Below are positions 1 through 10,617 of a stretch of DNA of 64,000 bases, piece after piece. This DNA is from Plantago ovata. Lineage: Eukaryota; Streptophyta; Magnoliopsida; Lamiales; Plantaginaceae. The notes beneath the pieces are model-generated. The model made no database searches, had not been told where the DNA came from, and saw only the letters and a list, made by a program, of their open reading frames with translations. Position numbers and translations under genes: made by a program. How positions within the stretch are numbered: position 1 is the stretch's first letter; every line of letters starts with the position of its first letter. Location of the stretch: positions 87,344,753 to 87,408,752 of the forward strand of contig CM051456.1 of assembly GCA_028274465.1 (NCBI GenBank). Direction: 5' to 3'.

Positions 1-189
1 GTTCGGATGGGATGATCGATCATGTAATAGGCTTCGATTTAAGCTAAAGAACACTAAATTTGGTCATGAAATGAAGAAGTTATGAAGATTTGAAGATGAA
101 ATCGCGTTTTTCGGGTTTTTTGGGAGGAGGAATGATGAAATTTGAAGAAAATGAGGTAAAGGGGAAGAAATCCGCATTTTTGAAGTTCT

Positions 190-255
190 GGAGCCGTGGG
201 GCGGTTCGCCCCCCACATGGGGCGGTTCGCCCCGTGCTCCCCGATGCGGGGAGAC
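190..255 (-). repeat. GC-rich inverted-repeat cluster downstream of gag in D
   Basis: Two copies of GGGGCGGTTCGCCCC and one CTCCCCGATGCGGGGAG lie end to end in otherwise AT-rich DNA. Each can fold into a hairpin with a 5-8 bp stem. The same kind of cluster lies at the matching place in B (38141-38222) and C (45165-45300), and again beside the TATA box in the LTRs. Confidence 0.75.
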
Positions 256-495
256 GACTCCTGTCGTCAGAAAATGCGGTTTTAATCCCCGAAACCAATT
301 TTTTCAAAAAACCACTTGAAAAATATCACTCAAACATAAGCATATACGACACAGATATGAACAAATTCGCATATGAGAAGCAAATAGTTCAAGAATGAAT
401 GCATGCAGAAAAGCAGTAAAGAAAGCGATAAAATTCCGGGTTGCCTCCCGGATAGCGTCATTGTTTAAAGTCTTTGACTCGACTCCTGTCTGCGC

Positions 496-2655
496 CTATC
501 TCTTCTTTTTGCGGGTACTAGGCTTCCCCTTCATTGATCTCCTCTCCATGCCACGAACCTGTGAATACGAAAGAATATAGGCTGCAAGACCACAGTAGTG
601 AGTAGTAAAAGAAATATCAGGCGGATCAGGTGGATCAGATATGGCTTTCAACATGTGTTGCTTGCCATTTACTTCAATAGTGCAAGTTCTTTGGTAGATG
701 TCCATCACGGAGTGTAGTTTAGTCAAGAACGTTTGCCCTAAGAGTATGACATCCCCCGTCCCAGGTGCAGATGCCGGCATGACTACAAAATTGGTGTATA
801 TAGATGCTTCACCAATCTTGACCAACACATTTTTCACAACGCCCTCGGGTCTCATAAAGGATCCATCCGCCAGTTGCACAATAGCCCTTTGCTCAAATAG
901 TTTTCCAAGGTTGCTCTTTTCAAACACATTCAAAGGGATTATGTTTGAGTAGGATCCCGTGTCTAGTGTGGCACAGACATCTTCAAGCTCACCAATCCCT
1001 ACCTTAACATTGAAACTTTTAGGGAGTGGTTCGGGATCCTCTTGCTCCTCATCACTTGCGTCAGAACCAAGGTCCTTCTCTTCTTCCTCAGCCTGTAGAA
1101 GATCTTCCTTCATGCAACACTCGCACTTAACAACCTTCTTGATGGTGATTTCGTCAGGTACATCACCAGCCAATGTAATGGCATTCGACTTCACAGTGTT
1201 GCTAGGTAGTTTGCCTTGTTCCCTACTTGTTCCTCGGTCGATCAATTCTTGCATCTTTTGATGGGCAAGCCTAGTGCTCTCTTCCAACCTATCGAGCCTT
1301 GCCCTAGTCTTCTCGGAATCTTCTTCATAACGTTTGAGAAAACTTTGTGTGTGATCGACCATCTTTTGCAAGTTCTCCATCAGTTGAGCTGACTTCGACT
1401 TCGGTGGCTCTTTCGGAGCGGGGTTTTCGCAGTGATCATTACCATAGTTTAGCCTGCTACGGTCTTGGTTAGGGCCATAAGTTTGGTTAGTCGGTGCATA
1501 TCCTTGATTGTTTCGGAATCCTCTTCTCCAAAATCCACCTCGAGGATTCCTACCGTCTTGTCCGTAGCTAACTTCTTGAGTACCAAACTCCGTAGCAAAG
1601 GCTTCTTCTTCACCTCCTCGAGCCCAGTTGCCATCATCGTATGCCAGCTTCGATCTACACATATGAGCCCCATGCCCATAGTTCTTGCATATTCGGCATA
1701 CTTCGTTCGAAACAGTTGTTCCGGTGGCGCTCTTGAGGACTTGCTTCAATTCGTTGGTAAAGCACTCGAATTGATCCCCATTCCCCCTATACATAGGGGC
1801 TTCTTGAGTCGGTGGAGCTTCAGGTCCACGTCTCCTAACCATCGCTCTTGGGTCCTTGAACTGCGAACCCTTAGCAAGCCTTTCAAAAACTATCCAGACA
1901 GCTTCTGCGGTTTCCTCCCAAATATTGCCTCGGCATTGGAAATCCACCACTTGTTGGTTCTCGAAGGTTAGTCCATTGTAGAAGTGTTGGACTAGGTCGG
2001 AAAGTTCAAAACCATGGTGAGGGTACTTGTTCGTGAGATCTTGGAACCTCTCAAACGCGGTGTAGATGGTCTCATCATAGTTCTGCTTGAATCCAGTGAT
2101 TTGCGCCTTAAGCGCGGTAGTCAAGGTGTGAGGAAAGTATTTCTCCATGAAAGCTGAAAAAACCTTCCCCCAAGTGTCCAGCGAGCCTGCTGGTAGAGAA
2201 CTCAACCATGACTTGGCTCTGTCGCCAAGTCCCATAGCAAAAACCTTCATCCTTAACTCATCCGTTGTTATATCAGCTCCGGGTCGTGGGAGTTGGTTGA
2301 CGAAATCATCGATACCGTGCAAGTACCCCATCACATCTTCCCTTGATAAGCCATAGAACCTCGGAAGTTGTTGGAATGCATGGTTCTTGATCTCCAGATC
2401 TCGGGTTGCAGACGAAAGAACTATCGTCGGTCCCCTCATATGATCCTTGGTGGGTTGAACCCATGCCTTCAGTGGTCTAGCTTCTGCCATTCCGTCGATT
2501 TCCTTGAAAAGACTGAGTAGAGATTCAGAGATATCGGTATCCTCTATTTCCTCTAGTGCGCGCATTTCAAGTATTCGCCTTCTTTGGTGGTAGACTCTAT
2601 AGATCTCAGCAATTGAATAAGCAAGCGGTGTTCCTGCAGAACGTGTATGCGGCAT
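496..2655 (-). CDS. Gag-protease polyprotein of element D (intact ORF)
   Basis: A 719-residue open frame. Residues about 75-260 match the plant Retrotrans_gag domain of Athila-type elements (AKSWLSSLPAGS, YPHHGF and FYNGL blocks). Residues 320-333 form a CCHC knuckle (C-X2-C-X4-H-X4-C). Residues about 425-475 are charged and helical, probably a coiled coil. A second cysteine cluster (CECC) is near 511. An aspartic protease follows with DTGS at 565-568. The C-terminus is basic (ends RKKKR). The ATG at 2655 follows the LTR and primer site by about 130 bp and is shared with copy B. No polymerase follows. It should form particles and process itself, but depends on another element for reverse transcription. 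It is the only unbroken gag of this family in the window; the B and C copies carry stops or a frameshift. Confidence 0.85.
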   Translation of the reverse strand: MPHTRSAGTPLAYSIAEIYRVYHQRRRILEMRALEEIEDTDISESLLSLFKEIDGMAEARPLKAWVQPTKDHMRGPTIVLSSATRDLEIKNHAFQQLPRFYGLSREDVMGYLHGIDDFVNQLPRPGADITTDELRMKVFAMGLGDRAKSWLSSLPAGSLDTWGKVFSAFMEKYFPHTLTTALKAQITGFKQNYDETIYTAFERFQDLTNKYPHHGFELSDLVQHFYNGLTFENQQVVDFQCRGNIWEETAEAVWIVFERLAKGSQFKDPRAMVRRRGPEAPPTQEAPMYRGNGDQFECFTNELKQVLKSATGTTVSNEVCRICKNYGHGAHMCRSKLAYDDGNWARGGEEEAFATEFGTQEVSYGQDGRNPRGGFWRRGFRNNQGYAPTNQTYGPNQDRSRLNYGNDHCENPAPKEPPKSKSAQLMENLQKMVDHTQSFLKRYEEDSEKTRARLDRLEESTRLAHQKMQELIDRGTSREQGKLPSNTVKSNAITLAGDVPDEITIKKVVKCECCMKEDLLQAEEEEKDLGSDASDEEQEDPEPLPKSFNVKVGIGELEDVCATLDTGSYSNIIPLNVFEKSNLGKLFEQRAIVQLADGSFMRPEGVVKNVLVKIGEASIYTNFVVMPASAPGTGDVILLGQTFLTKLHSVMDIYQRTCTIEVNGKQHMLKAISDPPDPPDISFTTHYCGLAAYILSYSQVRGMERRSMKGKPSTRKKKR

Positions 2656-2780
2656 ACACTATCTGTAACAGACTAGGAAAGCAGTATCAGAGAGAGATTA
2701 AAAAGGAAAACTAAAACTAATAGAGTTAGGAATTGAAAGCTGAAAATATAAACAAATTAAACAGAAAAAAGGAGTATAGT

Positions 2781-2797
2781 CCCCGGCAGCGGCACCA
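2781..2797 (-). promoter_or_regulatory. Primer-binding site of D
   Basis: On the minus strand this reads TGGTGCCGCTGCCGGGG, three bases inside the 5' LTR. It differs by two bases from the TGGCGCCGTTGCCGGGG sites in B and C. This form is typical of Athila-type elements and fits priming by tRNA-Asp. Confidence 0.75.
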
Positions 2798-2800
2798 ATT

Positions 2801-4072
2801 TGATGAACCGGAATATGTCGGGTCCCAATTCAGCAAATAATATTTGTTATTTAGCCAAAGGCAATCCACAACTACAACGAAAACCATAGTGTAGCAGTAG
2901 AATGACTCGAGTGTCGTTCTCTCAGGACTATAACTATCTTTATCAAATCTAATTTAGAATATAAAAACAGCAGACAGATAGCAAGGGGGTTTTTCTAACA
3001 GATAATGGAGATTGGTGATAGTATGATCCTTCAAAGCATAACGGGTCGATAATCATGCATAAATTCCTCGGTCTTGCATAGAGATCTTTGAATCAATCTA
3101 GTGTCCTGTTGCAATTATTAAGCACTACGAAGATAACTGGTCTGACAAGTCAATCACTATTGTCCTAATGTGTTCCGTAATTATTCAACACTACGAAGAT
3201 AAACTCGCGAACAGGTCGACGAGGGTCCAATTGTGCATAATAATTAATACAACATACGAGAATTTAGGCTGTGCCAGATCAACGAAATAAAGCAATGACA
3301 CGGAGTATAATGCGCTATATAGCCATTAGCATGATTATCTTCCCTTCGCTAAGAATTCACATAGTACCACCAACGATAAGTTTAGCTACTCATAATAGGC
3401 ATGCAATCAACAGAAATCATAGAAGAAAACATATTGAAAGATATATAAAATAAGTAGATTAAACTTTAAGATACAAGTTACCGAAGGTTGTCAATCTCCG
3501 AAGAATTGCTATCCTACAAGCTCCAATTCGCTATGAAAAAATGTCCCCTAAGCTACGAACTCCCAGGACAGGCCCTGGGAAGTTCCTAGCTAAAACTACA
3601 GAGAGAGGTGAGAAAGTAGGTGTGGAAAAGTATGATTTTCGGAGAAAACTGAGCAACTATATATAGGCTTCGAATTACTGTGGGGCGGTTCGCCCCACAT
3701 CTGCGGCGGTTCGCCCCGTAGTATTTCTCGCGGAATTCCGCGTATTCGACGCGTTTTTTGATTTCTTCCCCTTTTCGGACTTGGTTTCTGACTTCTAGTG
3801 GCCTTCTAACTTCCAGATTCGGCCCCTAGACTTCAATTCCTATCCGGAAACCTTCGGATACTCCAAATAGGCTTCTGGAACACCAATTCCTTGTCAACTT
3901 CAATATAATTGCCCGGAAATCCTCGAATTTCAACCAAAACCTGTAAAATAAAATCTAAAGGGAAACGTGACACTATTCTAATAAATGCATTAAAATATAG
4001 CTAAATTAACATAGAGGATAGCTTAAATAGGTGAAAAAGACTCGAATGAAAGTGTAAAATACACATTCATCA
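2801..4072 (-). repeat. 5' LTR of element D
   Basis: A 1272-bp LTR bounded by TGATGAA..TTCATCA ends (TG..CA). It is colinear with the B, C and F LTRs, which share the TTTAGCCAAAGGCAATTC-type segment near the inner end and a TATA/GC-hairpin block. Several short ORFs inside are noise. Confidence 0.85.
3657..3718 (-). promoter_or_regulatory. LTR promoter block of D: TATA box next to GC-rich hairpins
   Basis: CTATATATAG (3657-3666) lies just downstream, in element sense, of a perfect 8-bp-arm inverted repeat GTGGGGCGGTTCGCCCCAC (3680-3698) and a second imperfect copy (3703-3718). The same order occurs in B, C and F, which suggests a conserved promoter architecture. Confidence 0.65.
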
Positions 4073-4077
4073 GTCAT

Positions 4078-5300
4078 CGGGGTAAATTATAGCAAAAGAA
4101 GACAACAATTTAGTAGAATCAAGAATCCAATCACGATCTTAGTGGCTATGAAATGAGATCTCCATCCACATTACAAATGTGTATACACAAAAGAACAAAA
4201 GACAAGTAACTATTGCCTGATTACTAAGATCATCATACTTGAAGTAATAGACATCACATTATCTGTTCAATGTTAACTTATCAAACCCAAAACAAAATCG
4301 AAAACAAAACATAACAAGCCTTGCTATCGAAAACACATAACAAAACATAACAAGCCTTACAGTAGAATAAGGTGCTGATTGTTGTTAACCAGCCGCTGCC
4401 CAGCATATACTCAAGTGAGGATTCAGAACATACGACACAACATTCAGAACAACTTATCAAATGTTGGTGAAGAAGAAGAAGACTTGACATGACGAGTGAT
4501 TAAATTAACTCGCTTTATAATACGATTACGAAGAATTTGAAGAGTAGGAAATTTGGTCTCATTAATATAAATAATGTCGTTTGGTTTCCAATGAAACCGC
4601 GGTGGTTTCCAATGAAACCGCTGTTTGAAATTAATTTTTTGAATTACTCCATCCGTCTATAAGTTTGGGAGTTTCTTAAATCTTAATTGGTTTTTGCTTG
4701 AGGTAGTACAGCTCGATGAGACGATGAGCACCCGCTATTTGTGAACAGATATTTAATTTTCGTAGTGTTCCCCTTCTTGTGGTTTATTTTTATTATTTTA
4801 ATATTAAATTGGTAATGACATGTTTAATGATAATTTAACAATCAGTAATTAAGATAAATATTTTGTAAATGTTTGCTTAATATCTAAGTTTAAGTCTGAA
4901 ATTTAATATATTTACTGTTAGAATGCTAATGAATTTTTAACAATTAACTTTAAAGTCCGAAATTTAATATATTTACGGTTAGAATGCTAATGAATTTTTT
5001 ACATCTAAGTTTAACGCCACGAATTAAAGTAATATAATAAGCCTGTTGATTCAATCAATTGATTGACCTACGAATCAATTTTAAACCGTTGATCTTATTT
5101 ATTAAGTTTCAATCTGGTGCGTACCTGTGTCATTAAATATTTTTTCCTTTTGAAATTCCTATTTTGATATTTGATATAAAAAAAATTATTGAGATATTTA
5201 GTTTTATTCCAACTGTTATGTAATGGATATATAATAAAATAATAAAGGAAGAAAAACGCGTGAAGGTGACGTAGAGAGGTCTTGATTTTTCTCGATTTTA
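4078..5300. other. AT-rich noncoding DNA with small tandem repeats
   Basis: No convincing gene. A 36-bp duplication is near 4304-4360. A 61-bp tandem duplication spans 4886-5007 and contains GTTAGAATGCTAATGAAT twice. Sequence at 4644-4670 (ACTCCATCCGTC..) resembles the terminal repeat of plant Stowaway MITEs, but no partner end could be matched. Confidence 0.5.
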
Positions 5301-5389
5301 TCTGATTTTTCTCGCTTTGCTCCGTTTTTTATTTCTTCGTCCTTTAATTTATTACGGATCCAATCCTCTTCTCCTCTTGCTCATCCGAC

Positions 5390-7101
5390 TTATGGATTCG
5401 AATGAAGCTCGTTGGTTTTTCAATTCATCTCACCACTCGCCAATTCATCTTCTACCACCACTGATGAACTCTAATTCATCATTCATGTTTCCAATAGACA
5501 TGAAGCACATCTTACTCTATTTCAGGTACTCCATTAATTTATTTAGGTTTCTCCCTATCTCCGTTAATTTATTTATGTTATGTTTTGTGGATATATACGT
5601 ATAGATTAATTGAAGGATTAATTGAAGAATTCATGTTTTGATTCTGAATTCCTCTTCTGTATGAGAGATGTTGATGACTAATAAAGTTTTCTATGATTGT
5701 TACAATGCTTCAATTTAGTTGTGATAGCTTTAAACAGACACCAAACAAGTCAAGAATTGCATTTTACCGTTTGTAAGAATGACTCTGAAATAGCTAGCCT
5801 ACTTTGCATTTTATTCCCACATCTCTTCTTGACCTTATATGGGTGAAATTCGTATTTTCAACAGCTTCCCTGATCCAGCAGAGAGATTGTTTCGGTCAGT
5901 ATGGAAAGGCAATGAAGGCGGCTGACACTTGGACAGTACCAGGAGGTGCCATACCAAATTTCGCAAACAACACTCTCTACTTGTGAGTTCCAACTTCATA
6001 TCTGCATTATATAAGGTTATGAGTCTACACCTCTTTTGGAGCACCCCGATACAACTTATATTCCATATGTAATAATTTATACTCTGTAATCTCAGCTTAT
6101 TACCTTTCCATGAAGCTAAGGTTGCAGAAATTTGCAAGAGATGCAGGGTTGTTCTTCGTCTATGGAAGTACGCAACTGGAATTTTTATTAAACATTTTTG
6201 GATGGCGTTGTTGTCAGGTATATATCTTACTCACATGTCCTGAAGTTCTAGATAGCATCTAACTGATGACACACCTGTCCCTTGTCCCTTAAGGTAGAGA
6301 AGACTTTTTGCATCCGTTTCAGGATTGACACTATGCAAGATTATTTTCGGGCTATTTCCAATTTTCCTGTTTCTGTGTTTCTAAGTATTTAAGTGTGTGG
6401 GTGTGGGATTGGGTTCATAGACGCTACTTGACTTTGGACGGAATGCAGTTTAAATATTTTTATTTTCCCGTTGGCCGCTGAGAATTATTCATGAAGGGAA
6501 AGTTAATCGCAACCAATTGGTGCATGGGGAGGTCTGTTTTTCTGCAGCGGCGGAACAATATCTAGATTATTAGCACGGAATCAGGCCACGATCAATCAAA
6601 TAGTTACACCTGAAGTTGCATACTACTAATGTTATGATTATTCAGTTTTTCATTCTATTGCATGATTAATTTTGCTCTTTTATCGTGTAAAGAGTTGAAT
6701 TTCGGAATATGTGAAAATTGCGCTCCTAAATTTATCGAATATGCATGCTCGTTCTCAAGCTGCGACTTGAATGATTTTGTACAAAATCAAGATGAATTGT
6801 GGATCCAAGCTCACTCCGCTTAGATTAGGCATAAACTCTATTCTGAATCATGTCCCAGGTAATCATCCTTCTCACTGGTCTCTTATTCTATGCCGTGGAG
6901 ATTATGATTCGCGAGTTTGGCAGTGATGAATATAAAGTTGGTTTAAGAGAGTTGATTTTGATGACTGCGAAAAACGTGAAGAAGATGGTTGTGGAGTTAA
7001 AACACCAAATGAGTTGTGATACAACGATCAAGAACCAGTCATTGAAACTGATTCCTGGAACCTCCAGTTGTGTGTGCGTGGATGCTGGCCTGCAAGGTTG
7101 A
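5390..7101 (+). pseudogene. Exon-like fragments of an unrecognised gene
   Basis: I do not recognise the product. An ATG at 5391 opens about 45 codons ending at a plausible donor (TTTCAG|GTACTC, about 5525). A second open segment near 5868-5983 follows an acceptor-like TTTTCAACAG. Another open stretch at 6850-7101 starts ATGTCCCAG beside a GTAAT donor-like site. The pieces share strand and spacing but do not make a continuous protein that I can support. They may be a decayed gene or fragments carried by the Helitron-like element whose 3' end lies at 8531. Confidence is low. Confidence 0.25.
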
Positions 7102-8500
7102 TCTGTTCTGTTTTTGTATAGGCTGGTTGTTTATTTTGTTTCTGCCACGTCGGTGCGCATGGGGAGGTGTAGTGGGTCAGGACGCTGGCTGTTGTTTTTT
7201 GTTACTCTAGAGCATGCTTGCTGCATATTTACTTGGTGTTGCTTAGTTGTTGGGTTGTCTGGCCCTGATGACCGTAATTAAGGCCTTATGATCCCTCATA
7301 CCGCAATCTTCAGGTCTAGGAGTTTCATTTGGATGACATGAGAGTGTTCGGTATGTTTGTAACAGTATTACATTTGAATTTTATTCCTAGACTACTAGAC
7401 ATTTAGTACATGATTGTACACAAGATTTTGTTGAGCTGTGAGGGAAGCACTGAGTTCCTATTTGATTTAGCATTGTAAGTAGGCCTTCTGCATGGATGGA
7501 TTAAATATTTGATGATTCTTTGTTTTTTTTTTTTTTTTCCTGAGAAAATAGACTATTACGCATTAACTGAAGGAAATACGAAATGGTCTTACCTTCAACT
7601 TGAAAGTTGAAACAAGTCGCGAGAGGGATTGAATATTATCCCTAATTACAAAATTTGGACACTCGGTCCAAACAAAATGCTTACTCACATGGTTCCGGAC
7701 AAAAGTATGATACAAGGAACCACTTGTGTCGCGCCGAGATCCGTCGATTGATTAGCTTCCCTATATATACGATACCACCGACATTCCTTAGTTGAATGAC
7801 CAAACTTTAGAATGAAAAAGAGCTTTTACATGATTAACTTTTGCAAAAGGTTTTTTGGGCTCATGCTCAAATTAACTTTTGCATGATTAGTTGAGAGCAA
7901 CTTATGTTATTTGAGCATGAGCCCAAAAAACCTGCTGGAGGATGATTCCTTGTTAAACAAAAGAAGCATTTAGTCAAATTGTAGATTAATTCCTACTTCA
8001 CACACAGTCTTGTTAATTGCTACTTCATTTTTGTCCCTTTGAACTAACTTTATGCCTTTCTCCTTCAAACAAACAAATTTTATAATATCACATAATGTTC
8101 CGGGCCCAAATGTATACACAGACTGTATGTAGTAGAAGTTTAGAACTATAATGCAATGAACTATTTCCAAGTTGCCATCATTATGTTTCTACAACATTTT
8201 CAAACTTCACATTTCTTCATTTTTATCAAATATTATTCTTAATTAAATTTATTACTCATCAATCATATTAGATTATTTACTTCATTTTTTCTTATATTGT
8301 TTACATTTTTTTTTTTCAATTTTTATTTTAAAACTTTATCGTCAGTTTTACCACTAAACCAAGCATCACACATATTATACCAACTTCTTAAAAATTTATT
8401 GCAAAAGCAAACACAAACGATTAAAAAACGGATGAGCTCTAAAATAAAGTTTGTTTAACAACGTGTAGAAAAATAAATTTGACGTAATAAGAAAAACGTT
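7102..8500. other. Noncoding AT-rich stretch, no gene seen
   Basis: Contains a run of about 17 T residues (around 7528-7545), which could be the poly(A) tail of a minus-strand retroposed sequence running rightward, but no LINE or SINE body is recognisable. A long inverted repeat at 7848-7933 is listed separately. ORFs here are short and lack protein-like composition. Confidence 0.4.
7848..7933. repeat. Perfect 25-bp inverted repeat with 36-nt spacer
   Basis: The arms 7848-7872 and 7909-7933 are exact reverse complements, with core TTTTTTGGGCTCATGCTCAAA. The spacer is AT-rich. A transcript would form a long stable stem-loop. It matches no neighbouring element terminus that I can identify. Confidence 0.85.
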
Positions 8501-8501
8501 C

Positions 8502-8531
8502 CACACGCGTAGCGTGTGACGCGAATTCTAG
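8502..8531 (+). mobile_element. Helitron 3' terminus (hairpin plus CTAG end)
   Basis: CACACGCGTAGCGTGTG forms a 7-bp stem with a 3-nt loop at 8502-8518. It is followed 13 nt later by CTAG at 8528-8531 and then T. A short GC hairpin just before a CTRR end, inserted between A and T, is the hallmark of a Helitron 3' end. I could not locate the matching 5' TC end. The exon-like fragments at 5390-7101 lie upstream in a position compatible with captured gene pieces. Confidence 0.6.
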
Positions 8532-9560
8532 TAGTAACTGATTCATAAACTACCTATTGCCGCTTCATCCAGTCAAATTGAAATATGGTATGGCTTTTTT
8601 ATGGATTGAAATATAGTCCGGATTTTTTTATTGATTCGGTCCATTCGTGAACTTAAACAACGTATTATGATGATGGTGATTTTTATAATTAAAATTAAAA
8701 GAGTAATAATTAGATTTACGGACTTAGTTATATTATTAGAATGATGACACATATACCGGTATACACATCAAATTAAGACTGGATATATAAGATGAATGAA
8801 TTAAATTTTTTGGAAACCGCAAAATTATATTAATAATAGAAACAAAAGTACAAACTACAACGAAAAGGTACATAAGAGATGCACTAGTAGGAGTGTTTAA
8901 TCCCAACGCATAAGAGAGGAATGAATTAAATTAAATTGAATCAATCTATCAATTTTAGGTAGTTTACAATATTATTAGCGTATGGTGTGGTGCTGTATAA
9001 GATTTAATTAATGATATGCAATAATTAATTACATTAATTACCTACTACAAGTAAAGACAGTTATAAAACCAATTGATCCTATGTTGAACATTAATAAATC
9101 CATTGGTACACAGGCGTACAAGGTACAGTTAGAAACCCAATATATACATAAAGATAAGTTATAAAACCAATTGTCCCTCTGCGAGGGCGTTTTTCATGCA
9201 TTTCCCATGATCATGAGTATGTAATGGAGATAATAATTATACACATGTTTGTCGATGTGAATGTTATGTTATCTTGGGTTCCCTTTTTTGTGTACGCCTG
9301 TGAATGTTATTTTATCATTTCAGTCGTGTTAGTATTTCTATTACAAATACTAACATAGTCCATAATGGTACTCGTTTCATGTTAAACGCAACTATAGATT
9401 ACCAATATCATTAGTTAAACAATATAGGGGGTAAAAATGATCAAAGCCTAAAACGACACTTAATGCAAACATAAGAGATTATTGAGGACGGCAATTAATT
9501 TTAAAGGGAGGGAGTATCTAAAATAAAACCAACATGGGCTGGAGCCCACCCTAGACCTAA
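8532..9560. other. AT-rich noncoding DNA, no gene seen
   Basis: Low-complexity AT-rich sequence. GTTATAAAACCAATTG occurs twice (near 9060 and 9157). GGGAGGGAGTA near 9507-9517 resembles a Stowaway-type terminal repeat but lacks a paired end nearby. Confidence 0.4.
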
Positions 9561-9593
9561 GGGTGGATCCTGATACCCTAAACCCAGCAAATC

Positions 9594-9803
9594 ATGTCCA
9601 CTTCAGTAACAATCGAGTCCACTTTAGTAACAATCGAAGCGGCAACAAAGGGGAATGCGGTAATGGCAAAGGGGAAGGCTGTAAAGGCAAAAGCGAAGGT
9701 AGGGAAGGCTGTAGAGGCAAAAGCGAAGGCAGGGAAGGCTTTAAAGGCAAAAGCGAAGGAAGCAAAGGCAGTAAATAAATTCTACAGACAAGATTCAAAG
9801 TAA
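9594..9803 (+). CDS. Short Lys/Ala-rich ORF built from a minisatellite (uncertain)
   Basis: Seventy codons whose middle third repeats AKAKAGKAL/V-type units, like a histone H1 tail. At DNA level it is a degenerate repeat of roughly 33 bp (AAAGGCAAAAGCGAAGG core), and an 18-bp unit (TAACAATCGAGTCCACTT) also repeats at its start. Both other plus frames are also partly open because of the repeat, so coding status is doubtful. It lies just upstream of the Ulp1-like gene and is followed by sequence similar to that gene's 3' flank (see findings). Confidence 0.3.
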   Translation: MSTSVTIESTLVTIEAATKGNAVMAKGKAVKAKAKVGKAVEAKAKAGKALKAKAKEAKAVNKFYRQDSK

Positions 9804-9959
9804 CCCGAAATTTTCAAGTGAATTTTGGTTTTCTAAATCTGCAGCTTATTATATTGGTTTTCTATTTCAAAACGTGTACTGTTTTGTTTTCAATTTACCT
9901 TATGAATGTTTGCTTTTCTAAGTCTGAACCGTGCACATTTTGGACTTAGGTATTCTCTT

Positions 9960-10617
9960 GATTGAAGATTGACGAATGATTATCAGAGGAATATGTTGAG
10001 CATCTGTTTTTCTATGAATCAATTGAACATCAATTGAGTATGTGTTTTATGGATTTGTGATGGATGCGTGTGTTCTCAAGTTTTCAACTGCAATCTCATG
10101 CATTCATTTATAGTATTAGTATTTGTTCGTAGATTATTGTGGTGTTCCCGGGATGGAAGAGTGATGAATGATTATCAGAGGAATACATTGAACATCAATT
10201 GAGTGTGTATACGATAAATGTGTGATGGATGCATATATTTCAAATTTAAAGTGCAATCTCATTCATTCATTTATAGTGTATTAGTATTTGTAAGAAAGAT
10301 TATTGTGGATGTGTGATGGTCTGATGGATGCATGTGTTCTTTTGTCACAGGTGTACTGTTAGTTACGCTTTTAAGTTACTTTGTGAATTCTCTACGGATG
10401 TGCATAAGTTTGGACGCTTCAAAGAAAGCTAGAAACTAGTATTCATTTATAGTGTATTAGTATTTGTAAGAAAGATTATTGTGGATGTGTGATGGTCTGA
10501 TGGATGCATGTGTTCTTTTGTCACACGTGTACTGTTAGTTACACTTTTGAGTTACTTTGTGAATTCTCTACGGATGTGCATAAGTTTGGACACTTCAAAG
10601 AAAAGCTAGAAACTAGT
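9960..10617 (+). repeat. Tandem repeats around the first Ulp1-like exon
   Basis: Copies 10265-10440 and 10441-10617 are about 176 bp long and nearly identical, and each includes the start of an exon. More diverged related units lie upstream near 9965 and 10155 (GAATGATTATCAGAGGAATA motif). The acceptor TCACAG|GTG of the first copy is TCACACGTG in the second. Confidence 0.75.

Larger units (their letters stand above)
1..4072 (-). mobile_element. Element D: gag-protease Athila-type LTR retrotransposon (partial, left end outside window)
   Basis: Read on the minus strand, this holds a 5' LTR (2801-4072), a primer-binding site, a long gag-protease ORF and the start of the 3' noncoding part; the 3' LTR lies beyond the left edge. 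The gag resembles Athila gag (Retrotrans_gag fold, one CCHC knuckle), and the primer site has the Athila-type TGGYGCCG..GCCGGGG form. No reverse transcriptase or integrase is seen in the visible part, and the related element B lacks them over its full length, so D is inferred to be non-autonomous. The outer LTR end is followed by GTCAT (4073-4077), the presumed TSD; its partner is outside the window. Confidence 0.85.

Noticed and set aside
3271..3453. Small ORF in the D LTR (and its copy at 63591-63809 in F)
   Set aside because: LTR sequence; homologous LTRs B and C do not keep the frame.
4644..9517. One large Stowaway-type element between the two TIR-like sequences
   Set aside because: The two ends match only in the short CTCC.TCC core, and the distance (about 4.9 kb) is far beyond MITE size; more likely unrelated fragments.
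9592..9798. Leu/Pro-rich minus-strand ORF
   Set aside because: Antisense of the Lys/Ala minisatellite.
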